Shown here piece by piece: positions 50,763 through 60,513 of a DNA stretch of 64,000 nucleotides. Each line of letters starts with the position of its first letter. The stretch's first letter is position 1. The notes under the pieces are model-generated. The model was not told the DNA's origin, did not search any database, and was given only the letters and a program-made list of their open reading frames with translations. Both the position numbers and the translations under genes were made by a program. The DNA is from Azospirillum formosense. GTDB lineage: Bacteria; Pseudomonadota; Alphaproteobacteria; Azospirillales; Azospirillaceae. The stretch is taken from positions 2,355,501-2,419,500 of the forward strand of contig NZ_CP159402.1 of assembly GCF_040500525.1 (NCBI RefSeq), read 5' to 3'.

Positions 50763-50834
50763 CCCTCCCCCGCTTTCGCAGGGGAGGGAGATTGATCCCC
50801 TCCCCCGCCCAGCGGGGGAGGGTCAGGGAGGGGG
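50763..50834. repeat. GC-rich palindromic intergenic repeat
   Basis: CCCTCCCC (50763-50770) pairs with GGGGAGGG (50781-50788), and CCCTCCCCCGC (50798-50808) with GCGGGGGAGGG (50812-50822), followed by CAGGGAGGGGG. A closely similar arrangement lies at 60443-60496. It may end the isomerase transcript or be a dispersed REP-like element. Confidence 0.7.
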
Positions 50835-50899
50835 CAAGCGCCTTGCATCCCAATCACTGTCCACCCCCCCCGCTCCACCAGCCCCACGAGCCCGTCCCC

Positions 50900-52138
50900 A
50901 TGGCCACGACCGTCTCCCCCTTGGCACCCGCCGGCTTCCCGACGCTCCCGCCCGTGGCGGGCGTGCGCATCGCCACCGCCAACAGCGGCATCCGATACAA
51001 GGGCCGTGACGACCTGATGCTGGCCGTGCTCGACGCGGGCACGACGGTGGCCGGCGTGCTGACCAAGTCGCTGACCTGCTCGGCCCCGGTGATCTGGTGC
51101 CGCGACAGCCTGCCCCGCGGCTCGGCCCGCGCGGTCGTGGTCAACGCCGGCAACGCCAACGCCTTCACCGGCAAGGCCGGCGACGCCACCGTCCAGGCGA
51201 CGGTCGAGGCCGCGGCGAAGATCGCCGGCTGCGCCACCGACGAGGTCTACGTCGCCTCCACCGGCGTGATCGGCATCCCGCTGGCCGCCGACGCCATCGC
51301 CAAGGTGCTGCCGGGCATGGTCCCGGCGCTGAAGGACGACTCGGCGGCGCTGGAGGCCGGCGCGCGGGCCATCATGACCACCGACACCTTCGCCAAGGGC
51401 TCGACCCGTCAGGTCGCCATCGGCGGGACGACGGTGACGATCAGCGGCTTCGCCAAGGGCTCCGGCATGATCGCCCCGGACATGGCGACCATGCTCGGCT
51501 TCCTCTTCACCGACGCGGCCATCGCCGCCCCGGCGCTGCAGTCCATGCTGTCGGAGTTCACCGAGCGCAGCTTCAACGCCATCACGGTGGACGGCGACAC
51601 CTCGACCAGCGACACGCTGCTGCTGTTCGCCACCGGCAAGGCCGGCAACGCCCCGGTGACCGACGCCCAGGCGCCGGAGCTGGCCGCGTTCCGCAAGGCG
51701 CTGGAGGAGGTGATGCTCGACCTCGCGCTGCAGATCGTGCGCGACGGCGAGGGGGCGACCAAGTTCGTCTCGATCACGCTGGTCGGCGCCGAGAGCGACG
51801 CGGCCGCCAAGCGCATCGCGCTCACCGTCGCCAACTCCCCGCTGGTCAAGACCGCGCTGGCCGGCGAGGACGCCAACTGGGGCCGCATCGTCGCCGCCAT
51901 CGGGCGGGCCGGCGAGCGGGCCGACCGCGACCTCATCAAGATCACCATCGGCGGCACGCTGATCTGCGCCGAGGGCATGGAGGTTCCGGGCTACGACGAG
52001 GCGCCGGTCGCCGCCCACATGAAGGGCCAGGAGATCGACGTCCACATCGACCTGGGCATCGGCACCGGCAAGGCCCGCGTCTGGACCTGCGACCTGACCC
52101 ACGGCTACATCGACATCAACGGCTCCTACCGGAGCTGA
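50900..52138 (+). CDS. argJ: Bifunctional ornithine acetyltransferase/N-acetylglutamate synthase
   Basis: Arginine biosynthesis enzyme that moves the acetyl group from N-acetylornithine to glutamate. The 412-aa precursor is autocleaved before the Thr nucleophile in APDMATMLGFLFTDA; the preceding KGSGM and the strong VVVNAGNANAFTGKAG and SNSPLVKTALAGEDANWGR type blocks are diagnostic. ATG 50900 is preferred; the frame is open upstream through the palindromic repeat. A GNAT gene and mutT follow in an apparent operon. Confidence 0.97.
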   Translation: MATTVSPLAPAGFPTLPPVAGVRIATANSGIRYKGRDDLMLAVLDAGTTVAGVLTKSLTCSAPVIWCRDSLPRGSARAVVVNAGNANAFTGKAGDATVQATVEAAAKIAGCATDEVYVASTGVIGIPLAADAIAKVLPGMVPALKDDSAALEAGARAIMTTDTFAKGSTRQVAIGGTTVTISGFAKGSGMIAPDMATMLGFLFTDAAIAAPALQSMLSEFTERSFNAITVDGDTSTSDTLLLFATGKAGNAPVTDAQAPELAAFRKALEEVMLDLALQIVRDGEGATKFVSITLVGAESDAAAKRIALTVANSPLVKTALAGEDANWGRIVAAIGRAGERADRDLIKITIGGTLICAEGMEVPGYDEAPVAAHMKGQEIDVHIDLGIGTGKARVWTCDLTHGYIDINGSYRS

Positions 52139-52154
52139 GACCGGCCCTGACGTC

Positions 52155-52688
52155 ATGACCGGCGCGCCCCTGCCCGACCGCCTCGACACGGCGCGGCTGA
52201 CGCTCCGCCCCTTCCGCCTGGAGGATGTGGAGCGTTTCGCGCCGCTGATCGGGGATTGGGAGGTGGCGCGCTGGCTCGCCCGCGTGCCCCATCCCTACGG
52301 CCCGAAGGACGGACGCGCCTGGGTCGCCCTGGCCGCCCGAAACCGGGCGGAGCGCGCGTCGCTCGATCTGCTGGCGATCCGCAAAGACGACGGGCAGCCG
52401 GTGGGCGGCATCGGGGTGATCCTGGCGGACGGCGAGGTCGGCTATTGGCTCGGCCGGCCGCACCAAGGGATCGGCTATGGCACGGAGATGCTGCGGTCCG
52501 TCGTCCCCGCCGCCTTCGCGCTGGGCCTGCCCCGCCTGTGGGCGCGGATCGCTCCGGACAACCACCGCTCCCGCCGTCTGCTGGAGACGGTCGGCTTCAC
52601 GCCGCAGGGCGCCACCGACCACGACGATGGCGACCATTATGAACTGACCGCCGGACGCTGGCGGTTCCTCACCCCGGAGACCGCCTGA
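52155..52688 (+). CDS. GNAT family N-acetyltransferase
   Basis: A 177-aa acetyltransferase of the RimJ/RimL type: TARLTLRPFRLEDVERFAPLI near the start, GEVGYWLGRPHQGIGYGTEM (acetyl-CoA binding) and the NHRSRRLLETVGFTPQG segment near the end. The acceptor is unknown. It starts 16 bases after argJ and its stop overlaps the mutT start (TGATG), so the three genes form an operon. Confidence 0.92.
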   Translation: MTGAPLPDRLDTARLTLRPFRLEDVERFAPLIGDWEVARWLARVPHPYGPKDGRAWVALAARNRAERASLDLLAIRKDDGQPVGGIGVILADGEVGYWLGRPHQGIGYGTEMLRSVVPAAFALGLPRLWARIAPDNHRSRRLLETVGFTPQGATDHDDGDHYELTAGRWRFLTPETA

Positions 52689-53131
52689 TGCCGGCCTGCT
52701 TCGATCCCTCCTCTACCCCGGCCCCCGGTTCCCTGCCGACCCTGCTGGTCGTCGCGGTGGCCCTGGTGGACGCCGACGGCCGCGTCCTGCTGGCCCAGCG
52801 CCCGCCCGGCAAGTCGCTGGCCGGGCTGTGGGAATTCCCCGGCGGCAAGGTCGACGCCGGCGAGACCCCGGAGGCCGCCCTGGTCCGCGAACTGAAGGAG
52901 GAGCTGGGCATCGACACGGCGGCGAGCTGCCTCGCCCCCTTCACCTTCGCCTCGCACAGCTACGAGAAATTCCACCTGCTAATGCCGCTGTTCGTCTGCC
53001 GCGTCTGGGAGGGCGACGTGACGGCGCGGGAGGGGCAAAAGCTCGCCTGGGTCTACCCGAACCGCATGGGCGACTACCCCATGCCCCCCGCCGACGTGCC
53101 GCTGGTGGCGATGCTGCGCGACCTGCTGTAG
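52688..53131 (+). CDS. mutT: 8-oxo-dGTP diphosphatase MutT
   Basis: A 147-aa NUDIX enzyme that removes 8-oxo-dGTP from the nucleotide pool and so prevents A:T to C:G transversions. The NUDIX box GGKVDAGETPEAALVRELKEELGI is complete and the surrounding LLAQRPPGKSLAGLWEFPGG is the MutT signature. Last gene of the argJ operon. Confidence 0.94.
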   Translation: MPACFDPSSTPAPGSLPTLLVVAVALVDADGRVLLAQRPPGKSLAGLWEFPGGKVDAGETPEAALVRELKEELGIDTAASCLAPFTFASHSYEKFHLLMPLFVCRVWEGDVTAREGQKLAWVYPNRMGDYPMPPADVPLVAMLRDLL

Positions 53132-53339
53132 CCGGCCGAAGAACGCCACGGTTTTTCCCGCATCGCGCGATGCGCCACCCTTGTCCCCACGCTCTTTCCG
53201 GATTGCGACTTCACGAATCGGGTGATCTGTGCCACATCATAGCCGTTGGGTTCGCGATCGCATCCCGACCACCGGATTCTGACCCGAACACCAGATTTTA
53301 AATCGTCCAGAGACGGACCCGCATCTGAACCGCATCGGC

Positions 53340-55268
53340 GTGGACTCGCTCTTCAACTTCAAGACCCCTTCGGCGGAGCCGGCCCAGGACCCTGACGGCA
53401 ACCCCGCCCTGGAGGTGCTGCGCTCGGTCTTCGGCTATTCCGCCTTCCGCGGGCAGCAGGCCGACATCATCGCCCACGTCATCCGTGGCGGCGACGCGCT
53501 CGTCCTCATGCCCACCGGCGGCGGCAAGTCGCTGTGCTACCAGGTGCCGGCGCTGGTGCGCGACGGCGTGACGGTGGTGGTCTCGCCGCTGATCGCGCTG
53601 ATGCGGGACCAGGTGACGGCGCTGCGCGAGCTGGGCGTGCGGGCGGCCTTCCTGAACTCCTCCCTCGACGCCGCCGAGGCGCGCGAAGTGGAGCGGGCCA
53701 TGGTCCGCGGCGAGATCGACCTCGTCTATGTGGCGCCGGAACGTCTGGTCACCCCGCGCTTCCTCGACCTGCTGGACCGCACCAAGCTCGCCCTCTTCGC
53801 GCTGGACGAGGCGCATTGCGTCAGCCAGTGGGGGCATGATTTCCGGCCCGAGTATCTCCAGCTCTCCATCCTGCACGAGCGGCACCCGACCGTGCCGCGC
53901 GTCGCGCTGACCGCCACGGCGGACGCGCAGACCCGCGCGGAGATCAAGGACAAGCTGGGGCTGACCGAGGCCCGCGTCTTCCTGTCCAGCTTCGACCGCC
54001 CCAACATCACCTACCGCGTCGTCCCGAAGAAGAGCGAGCGCCAGCAGATGCTGGCCTTCCTGCGGGAGAACCACCCCGAGGACGCCGGCATCATCTACTG
54101 CATGTCGCGGGCGAAGGTCGAGGACACCGCCAACTGGCTGAACCAGCAGGGGCGGGAGGCGCTGCCCTACCACGCTGGCCTGCCGCCGGAGGTGCGCGAG
54201 GCGAACCAGGACCTGTTCATCAAGGGCGAGGGCATCGTCATGGTGGCGACGGTGGCCTTCGGCATGGGCATCGACAAGCCGAACGTGCGCTTCGTCTGCC
54301 ATCTCGACCCGCCCAAGAGCCTGGAAGCCTACTACCAGGAGACCGGCCGCGCCGGGCGCGACGGCCTGCCCGCCGACGCCTGGATGAGCTACGGCATGGC
54401 CGACGTGGTCGGCCTGCGCCAGATGCTGGAGCAGTCGGAGGCCGGCGATTCCCACCGCCGCGTCGAGCGCTCCAAGCTGGAGGCGCTGCTCGGCTTCTGC
54501 GAGACCTCGGCCTGCCGCCGCAAGGTGCTGCTGAACTACTTCGGCGAGACGCTGGAGGCGCCTTGCGGGAACTGCGACACCTGCCTGGAGCCGGTGGAGA
54601 CCTGGGACGGCACCGTCGCCGCGCAGAAGGCCCTGTCGGCGGTCTACCGCACCGGCCAGCGCTACGGCGCCGGTCACCTGATCGACGTGCTGCTGGGCAA
54701 CGCCACGGAGAAGGTGGCGCAGCAGGCCCACGACGCGCTGAAGACCTTCGGCTGCGGCAAGGAGCTGTCCAAGGCGGAGTGGCAGTCGGTCTACCGCCAG
54801 CTCGTCGCCGCCGGCTATCTGACGGTCGACCTGGAGGGCTATGGCGGCTTTCGACTGACCGATGCGGGCATCCCGGTCATCAAGGGCCAGCAGACGGTCA
54901 AGCTGCGCAAGGACCCGGTGGTGGAGAAGCGCCGTGGCGTCCATGACGCGCTGCGCCGCCACGTCTCCCGCGGCGGTTCCTCCTCTTCCGGCGGCCTGTC
55001 GGGAGAGGGCGTGTCGCGGGCCGGTGCGCGCGGCGCCCTGTCGCCCGCCGACGACGCGCTGTGGCACGCGCTGAAGGACTGCCGCACCGAACTGGCCCGC
55101 GCGCAGGGGGTGCCGCCCTATGTGATCTTCCACGACAGCACGCTGCTGGAGATGGTCGCGACGCGCCCGATGGACCGCGCCGCCTTCGCCCGCCTGCCCG
55201 GCGTCGGCGCCCGCAAACTGGAGCGTTATGCCGACCCCTTTTTGGACGTCATCCGCCAGAAAGGATAA
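53340..55268 (+). CDS. recQ: ATP-dependent DNA helicase RecQ
   Basis: A 642-aa 3'-5' DNA helicase in recombination repair. Motifs: [14 protein letters not shown] (motif 0), [12 protein letters not shown] (I), [17 protein letters not shown] (II), the [12 protein letters not shown] (VI) and a zinc-binding region with [17 protein letters not shown] and CGNCDTC. A winged-helix region and a C-terminal HRDC domain ([22 protein letters not shown]) complete the RecQ layout. The GTG at 53340 has no clear ribosome binding site. Confidence 0.96.
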   Translation: MDSLFNFKTPSAEPAQDPDGNPALEVLRSVFGYSAFRGQQADIIAHVIRGGDALVLMPTGGGKSLCYQVPALVRDGVTVVVSPLIALMRDQVTALRELGVRAAFLNSSLDAAEAREVERAMVRGEIDLVYVAPERLVTPRFLDLLDRTKLALFALDEAHCVSQWGHDFRPEYLQLSILHERHPTVPRVALTATADAQTRAEIKDKLGLTEARVFLSSFDRPNITYRVVPKKSERQQMLAFLRENHPEDAGIIYCMSRAKVEDTANWLNQQGREALPYHAGLPPEVREANQDLFIKGEGIVMVATVAFGMGIDKPNVRFVCHLDPPKSLEAYYQETGRAGRDGLPADAWMSYGMADVVGLRQMLEQSEAGDSHRRVERSKLEALLGFCETSACRRKVLLNYFGETLEAPCGNCDTCLEPVETWDGTVAAQKALSAVYRTGQRYGAGHLIDVLLGNATEKVAQQAHDALKTFGCGKELSKAEWQSVYRQLVAAGYLTVDLEGYGGFRLTDAGIPVIKGQQTVKLRKDPVVEKRRGVHDALRRHVSRGGSSSSGGLSGEGVSRAGARGALSPADDALWHALKDCRTELARAQGVPPYVIFHDSTLLEMVATRPMDRAAFARLPGVGARKLERYADPFLDVIRQKG

Positions 55269-55349
55269 TTTTATCCATCTCCCAAAAAAGCGCTTGCACC
55301 GGTCCGCCCCCCCGGTTAATTTCCGCGCCCACGACGCACCGACGTCGAC

Positions 55350-55424
<75 letters not shown>

Positions 55425-55430
55425 CTCTAA

Positions 55431-55463
55431 GGCCCTGGAAGGTAACGCCTTCCGGGGCCTTTC
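55431..55463 (+). terminator. Terminator after tRNA-Thr
   Basis: GGCCCTGGAAGG (55431-55442) pairs with CCTTCCGGGGCC (55448-55459), one mismatch, loop TAACG, followed by TTTCC. Confidence 0.85.
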
Positions 55464-55507
55464 CATATGTGGCATGACTCATCGCGCCGCTTTCCGCAGC
55501 AAGGCCG

Positions 55508-57070
55508 ATGTCCCAATCTCCCTTCCTCGCCGACCTCGCCGCAGCACTGCGCCGGCCCGTGACGAGCGGGCGGGACCTGAAGGCCATCGAGACGCTCTGC
55601 GCGGCCTTTCTCGACCGCCCCAGGGCCGAGCGGGCACGGGCGGCGCGGGAGTTGCCCCGGCTGGCGCGGGGGGCCGACACGGTCCTGCTGCTGTCGGCCA
55701 TGGCCGCCGTCTCGGGCGATCTGCGCTATTACGACGAGCTGCTCGACGCGGTCGAGGGCAACGTCGCGCAGTCCGGGCTGGAGGGGCTGCTGCACATCCA
55801 CGCCGGCATCGGGCGCCAGATGTTCCTGATGCGCATGGACCCGGCAAGCCGCCCCGGCTTCTTCGAGGAGCGGCAATTCCCCTTCTACCGCCGCATCCTC
55901 GACGAGATCCGCCGCCGTCAGGCCATCGTCCCGCCCGCCCGCCGGGCCGGGGGAGTGGACACCGGGCGGGTTGTTCTGGTGACCAACCAGTTCCTGTCGC
56001 TGCGCCACCAGCCGTCGCGCGACCTGCTGTCCTACGCCGCCCTGCTGGAGGACCGCTGCGGGAAGGAGGTGGCGATCCTCAACACCAACATCATGCCGGC
56101 GGAGGTGCACAGCCTGTTCGTGCCCTCCTTCGCGGCGTCGGTGGAGCCCGCCTTCTCCGGTGAGCAGAGGATCGAGGCGGACGGGCGCACCTTCCGGATG
56201 CTGTCCTCGGTGGAGCCCTGCGTCAGCCCCGGGAAGATCGCCTGGTTCCTGGAGGCCATCGCGGCCTTCGATCCCGACGCGGTGCTGTCGCTCGGCGGGT
56301 CCTGCGTCGTCGCCGACCTGATGGCCGGGACGCGCCCCACCCTGTGCATTCCGACCACCAGCGGGGCCACCCCGTCGCTGGCCGACATCGTGCTGGATTT
56401 CGGCGGCGGAAGCGCCCCCGTCCACGGCCCGCTGGCCCGCTCCTGGCGGCCCTTCCGCTTCCTGCATTCGCTGGCCGGGGCCACGCCGAGGAACGATGGG
56501 TCGCGCGCCGCCTTCGGGCTCGATGAGGGCGCCTTCGTCTGCGCCGTCGTCGGCAACCGGCTGGACGATGAGGCGGACGGCGCCTTCCTCGCCATGCTGG
56601 AGGCGCTGTTCGACCGCGCGCCGCGCGCCGTCGCCGTCTTCGCCGGGTACGCCAACGCCCTGCCCCGGCGGCTGGCCGCGTCACGCCATGCAGCACGGCT
56701 GCGGTGCCTGGGCTATGTGTCGGACATGGGCGCCCTGCTGACGGTCTGCGACGCCTATGTGAATCCTCGGCGGACGGGCGGGGGCGCCAGCGCCGCCGAG
56801 GCCCTGGCCGCCGGAGCGGTGCCGCTGTCGCTTCCCGGCGGCGACGTCGCCAGCGTCGTCGGTCCGCGCTTCGTCCACCCCGATTACGACGCCTTCGTCG
56901 AGCGGCTGGCCGCCCTGGCCGTCGACCCCGCCGCCCTGGCCGCCGCCGCCGCGGAGGCCCGCGTCCAAGGGTCGCGGCGCAGCGGGCCGGAGGAGGCCGC
57001 CGCCGCCCTGTCGCGCCATCTCGACGAGGCGGCGGCGCTGTTCCGCAGCCGGCGTCCGTCGGAGGCGTGA
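55508..57070 (+). CDS. GT-B-fold glycosyltransferase-like protein
   Basis: A 520-aa protein. The N-terminal ~150 residues are helical with no clear family. From about residue 155 it shows a GT-B type arrangement: VDTGRVVLVTNQFLSL, VLSLGGSCVVADLMAG, and in the C-terminal half AAFGLDEGAFVCAVVGNRLDDE, LRCLGYVSDMGALLTVCDAYVNPRRTGGGASAAEAL, the last being the nucleotide-sugar-binding loop. The donor and acceptor are unknown. It follows tRNA-Thr directly. It could be a surface-glycan or a protein glycosylation enzyme. Confidence 0.72.
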   Translation: MSQSPFLADLAAALRRPVTSGRDLKAIETLCAAFLDRPRAERARAARELPRLARGADTVLLLSAMAAVSGDLRYYDELLDAVEGNVAQSGLEGLLHIHAGIGRQMFLMRMDPASRPGFFEERQFPFYRRILDEIRRRQAIVPPARRAGGVDTGRVVLVTNQFLSLRHQPSRDLLSYAALLEDRCGKEVAILNTNIMPAEVHSLFVPSFAASVEPAFSGEQRIEADGRTFRMLSSVEPCVSPGKIAWFLEAIAAFDPDAVLSLGGSCVVADLMAGTRPTLCIPTTSGATPSLADIVLDFGGGSAPVHGPLARSWRPFRFLHSLAGATPRNDGSRAAFGLDEGAFVCAVVGNRLDDEADGAFLAMLEALFDRAPRAVAVFAGYANALPRRLAASRHAARLRCLGYVSDMGALLTVCDAYVNPRRTGGGASAAEALAAGAVPLSLPGGDVASVVGPRFVHPDYDAFVERLAALAVDPAALAAAAAEARVQGSRRSGPEEAAAALSRHLDEAAALFRSRRPSEA

Positions 57071-57240
57071 TCCGGGGCGAAGTGATCCGGGCCGCCGCCG
57101 TCAACCGCTTTATCGCACAGGCCGAGCAAACTCCCGGCTTGCTTTGGCGCCGGTGCCTTTCCAATATTCCGCGCTCCCCGACCGGGCGTCCGCTGGGCCG
57201 CCACGGCGGGTGTCTTATTTTCTGCAACGAGGACCTTTTC

Positions 57241-57654
57241 ATGCGCGCCTTCGACGGCCAGCATTCCGACAACGTCGCCATCAAGCGCACGCGGGAGCAG
57301 AAGCAGCTTCAGCTCCAGCAGTTGAAGGAGCAGCTCGCCACCCTGAAGTCCCACGCGGCCCCGGCGATCCGTGAAGCGCTGGTGAAGCGCATCGCCGAGC
57401 TGGAGGTGGAGATGCGCCAGCCGCCGAAGCCGCCGCGCGAAGGCCGCGGCGATGGTCCCCGTGGCGAGGGGCGCGGCCCACGTGGCGACGGTCCTCGCGG
57501 CGATGGTCCCCGCGGTGACCGCCCGCGCCGCGAGGGGTTCTCCCGCAGCGAGAGCTTCCGGTCGGACGGCCCGCGCGGTGACGGCCCCCGTGGCGAGGGT
57601 TCCCGCGGCGACGGCCCCCTGTCGCCCTTCGCCTCCCCGCGCCGCCGCGGCTGA
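57241..57654 (+). CDS. Small coiled-coil protein with RG/RGD-rich disordered tail
   Basis: I do not recognise this 137-aa protein. Residues about 15-60 are a charged coiled coil (REQKQLQLQQLKEQLATLKS then AIREALVKRIAELEVEMRQ). The rest is a low-complexity tail of PRGDGP/PRGEG units with a net positive charge and many Arg-Gly pairs, typical of disordered RNA-binding tails such as the one on the helicase at 44223. A short low-GC stretch with ACGAGGACC precedes the ATG. It lies 170 bases after the glycosyltransferase gene. Confidence 0.75.
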   Translation: MRAFDGQHSDNVAIKRTREQKQLQLQQLKEQLATLKSHAAPAIREALVKRIAELEVEMRQPPKPPREGRGDGPRGEGRGPRGDGPRGDGPRGDRPRREGFSRSESFRSDGPRGDGPRGEGSRGDGPLSPFASPRRRG

Positions 57655-57700
57655 GCCGCGGACCCCGCCTTGATGCGTCCAGACCGATGAGCCGCCAGCC

Positions 57701-58615
57701 GTGAGCGACAACGCCACCCCCGCCCGCCGCCGCCTGTTCGATCAGGCTTGGCTCCTGATGATGTTGCCGCCGCTGTTCTGGTCCAGCAACGCCGTCCTGG
57801 GCCGCGCGGTGTCGGGCGAGGTGCCGCCGGTCGGGCTGGCCTTCTGGCGCTGGACGCTGGGGATGCTGCTGGTGCTGCCCTTCGCGTGGCGGCACCTGCG
57901 GCACGACGCGCGGGCGCTGGCCAAGCAGTGGCCGGTCGTGCTGCTGCTGTCGGCGCTGGGCATCGCCGTCTTCAACACCTTCCTCTATGTGGGTCTGCAC
58001 ACCACCACGGCGCTGAACGCGGTGATGATGCAGTCCTCCATGCCGGTGCTGATCGTGCTGATGAGCCTGGCCCTGTTCGGCGACCGCGTGACCCCGCTGC
58101 AGGGGGTGGGCATCGCCGTGTCGCTGGCCGGCGCCCTGACGCTGATCGCGCGGGGCGACCCGGCGGTGCTGATCGGGCTGCAGCTTGCCGCCGGGGATTT
58201 GTGGGTGCTGGCGGCGGTGCTCGGCTACGCCGCCTACACCGCCCTGCTGCGCCGCCGCCCGGCGGTGCACGGACTCAGCTTCATCGCCGTCACCTTCGCG
58301 GGCGGGGCGGCGATGCTGCTGCCCTTCTATCTGTGGGAAAGCGTCGGCGGGAACCCCATGCCGGTCACCCCGACGGCGTTGGGGGCGGTCGCCTATGTGG
58401 CGCTGTTCCCCTCGATCGCCGCCTATCTCTGCTTCAACCGCGCCGTGGCGCTGGTCGGCGCCAACACGGCGGGGATGTGCATCCATCTGATGCCGGTGTT
58501 TGGGAGCGTCCTCGCCATCCTGTTCCTGGGCGAGCAGCCCCACCTCTACCACGCCGCCGGCATCGGCCTGATCGCGGCGGGCATCCTGCTGGCCACCCGC
58601 CGCGCCAAGACCTGA
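57701..58615 (+). CDS. EamA family (DMT superfamily) transporter
   Basis: A 304-aa inner-membrane exporter with ten helices in two EamA repeats. Features: PPLFWSSNAVLGRAVSGEVPP, AFWRWTLGMLLVLPF, ALNAVMMQSSMPVLIVLMS and the second repeat AAYLCFNRAVALVGANTAGMCIHLMPVFGSVLAILFLGE. Exported substrates in this family range from amino acids to drugs. The start is GTG at 57701. It converges with the TRAP operon, 4 bases away. Confidence 0.92.
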   Translation: MSDNATPARRRLFDQAWLLMMLPPLFWSSNAVLGRAVSGEVPPVGLAFWRWTLGMLLVLPFAWRHLRHDARALAKQWPVVLLLSALGIAVFNTFLYVGLHTTTALNAVMMQSSMPVLIVLMSLALFGDRVTPLQGVGIAVSLAGALTLIARGDPAVLIGLQLAAGDLWVLAAVLGYAAYTALLRRRPAVHGLSFIAVTFAGGAAMLLPFYLWESVGGNPMPVTPTALGAVAYVALFPSIAAYLCFNRAVALVGANTAGMCIHLMPVFGSVLAILFLGEQPHLYHAAGIGLIAAGILLATRRAKT

Positions 58616-58619
58616 AGGG

Positions 58620-59903
58620 TTACAGGTAGCCGAGCTTCCGGGGCAGCCAGAGCGCCAGCTCCGGAACGAAGGTCACCAGCACCAGCGCGCCGAGCATCGC
58701 CGCGACCATCCACAGCACCCAGCGCACCGTCGATTCCATGCTGATGCCGGCCACCCGCGTGGTCACCATCAGGTTCACCGCCATGGGCGGGGTGAACTGG
58801 CCGATGGCGAGGTTCATGGTCAGCATCACGCCGAACCACACCGGGTCCCAGTGGAAGGCGGTCATGATCGGGGTCAGCAGCGGCAGCAGGATCAGGAAGA
58901 TCGACACCGCGTCCAGCACCATACCCAGCGCCAGCAGCGCCACGTTCAGCAGGAGCAGGACGAGAACCTCGCTGCCCACCCCGTCGATCGCCAGGGCGGC
59001 GACCCGGTCGAAGGCGCCCATCGTGCTGCCGGCCCAGGCGAAGACGCTGGACAGCGCGATGATGAGCAGAACCACGGCGGACATCTCCGCCGCCTCGGCC
59101 AGCACCTCGTACAGCTCGCGCCAGGTCAGGCTGCGATAGACGAAGACGCCGACGGCCAGACCATAGAAGACGGCGACCACCGCCGCCTCGGTCGGGGTGA
59201 AGGCGCCGGTGCGCAGCCCGCCCAGGATGATGACCGGGGCAAGCAATCCCCAGATCGCCTGCCGCAGGCTGCGCCAGAAGGGCGGGCGCGGCCCGGCGTC
59301 CTTCAGGCCGAAGCCGTGCTTGCGCGACAGCCAGATCGTCGGCGCCAGCAGCGACAGGCCGGCCAGGATGCCGGGGATCAGCCCCGCCGCGAACAGCGCC
59401 GGCACCGACGCCTGGGGCACCAGGACGCTGTAGATGATGAAGGCGACCGAAGGCGGGATCAGGATGGCCGTCGCCGCCGCCGCCGCGATCACGCTGGCCG
59501 AGAAGGCCTTGGGATAGCCGGCCTTGTGCATGGACGGGATCATCACCGTGGCGACCGCCGCCGCGTCGGCCGGTCCGGAGCCGGAGATGCCGCCCATCAC
59601 CATGCAGACCAGAATCGCCACCACGGCCAGCCCGCCGTTCTTCGCCCCGACGATGGAGGAGGCGAAGGTGACGAGCTGCTTGGCGACGCCCGCCCGCTCG
59701 AAGATCAGGCCGGCCAGGATGAAGACCGGGATGGCCAGCAGCGGGTATTTGGCGATGCCGGCATAGACGTTGGTCGGAACCGACAGGATGCCGAGCTGCG
59801 CGTCGAGGATCGCCAGCGATCCCGCCAGCCCCAAGGCCACCGCCAGCGGCGCGCCGATCACCAGAAGCAGCAGGAAGCCGCCGAACAGAATCGTCAACGC
59901 CAT
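58620..59903 (-). CDS. dctM: TRAP transporter large permease
   Basis: The 427-aa large integral subunit (DctM) of a TRAP transporter, which takes up an organic acid using a sodium gradient. It has about 12 helices with the family segments GGISGSGPADAAAVATVMIPSM and TPTEAAVVAVFYGLAVG, and QFTPPMAVNLMVT near the end. Its start overlaps the dctQ stop (TGATG). Last gene of the operon. Confidence 0.95.
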   Translation of the reverse strand: MALTILFGGFLLLLVIGAPLAVALGLAGSLAILDAQLGILSVPTNVYAGIAKYPLLAIPVFILAGLIFERAGVAKQLVTFASSIVGAKNGGLAVVAILVCMVMGGISGSGPADAAAVATVMIPSMHKAGYPKAFSASVIAAAAATAILIPPSVAFIIYSVLVPQASVPALFAAGLIPGILAGLSLLAPTIWLSRKHGFGLKDAGPRPPFWRSLRQAIWGLLAPVIILGGLRTGAFTPTEAAVVAVFYGLAVGVFVYRSLTWRELYEVLAEAAEMSAVVLLIIALSSVFAWAGSTMGAFDRVAALAIDGVGSEVLVLLLLNVALLALGMVLDAVSIFLILLPLLTPIMTAFHWDPVWFGVMLTMNLAIGQFTPPMAVNLMVTTRVAGISMESTVRWVLWMVAAMLGALVLVTFVPELALWLPRKLGYL

Positions 59904-60412
59904 CAGGCGGTCCCCTTCGCCGTGCGGATCAGGCGCCCGATGACGCGCAGGGCGACCACCGCCGACAGCAGCGGAAGCCAGACCGTGTAGAGCCATTGCG
60001 GGTTGCCCAGGCCGGGCGAGGTTTCCTCGAACCGCCACTGGTCGTAGGTCAGGCGCCCGCCGTACCAGACGAGCAGGCCGAACATGGCGAGCGCCGCCGT
60101 CCAGGCCACCAGCTCCGTCACCCGGCGCACGGGCGGCGGCAGCTTGTCGGCGAGGAAGGTGATGCGGATGTGCCGGTCGGCGGCGGCGGCGACGGCGGAC
60201 CCGAACAGCGTCATGACCACCAGCAGGAAGATCGAATATTCCTCGGTGAAGGCCAGGGACACGTCGGTCAGGTAGCGCGTCACGACGTTGGCGAAGGTGA
60301 CGAGGCAGAGGGCGGCCATGGACAGGGCGGCCAGCGAACGCTCCAGCGTCACCGGCACCCGCGTCTTGGGCTGCTCCGTCGCCATGCCGGCTTCCAGCAG
60401 ATCATTGTTCAT
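59903..60412 (-). CDS. dctQ: TRAP transporter small permease
   Basis: A 169-aa DctQ-type subunit with four helices. Conserved features are VVTRYLTDVSLAFTEEYSIFLLVVMTLFGSA and the RHIRITFLADKLPPP loop. ATG at 60412 gives the expected length. It lies between dctP and dctM in one operon; a hairpin-forming repeat separates it from dctP. Confidence 0.93.
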   Translation of the reverse strand: MNNDLLEAGMATEQPKTRVPVTLERSLAALSMAALCLVTFANVVTRYLTDVSLAFTEEYSIFLLVVMTLFGSAVAAAADRHIRITFLADKLPPPVRRVTELVAWTAALAMFGLLVWYGGRLTYDQWRFEETSPGLGNPQWLYTVWLPLLSAVVALRVIGRLIRTAKGTA

Positions 60413-60442
60413 CGGAATGGTCTCAGCAAAGGCGGGAGCCGG

Positions 60443-60496
60443 CCCCCTCCCCAACCCTCTCCCCGCCTTCGGCGAGGGAGGGGCTTAGGGAGGGGG
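60443..60496 (-). repeat. Palindromic repeat between dctP and dctQ
   Basis: CCCCCTCCC (60443-60451) pairs with GGGAGGGGG (60488-60496), with a shorter inner stem CCCCGCC/GGCGAGGGAGGGG. It lies in the mRNA between the binding-protein gene and the permease genes and resembles the palindromes at 50763-50834. Such hairpins often protect the 3' end of the upstream cistron. Confidence 0.65.
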
Positions 60497-60513
60497 AACG
60501 GCAAGCGGCAGAC

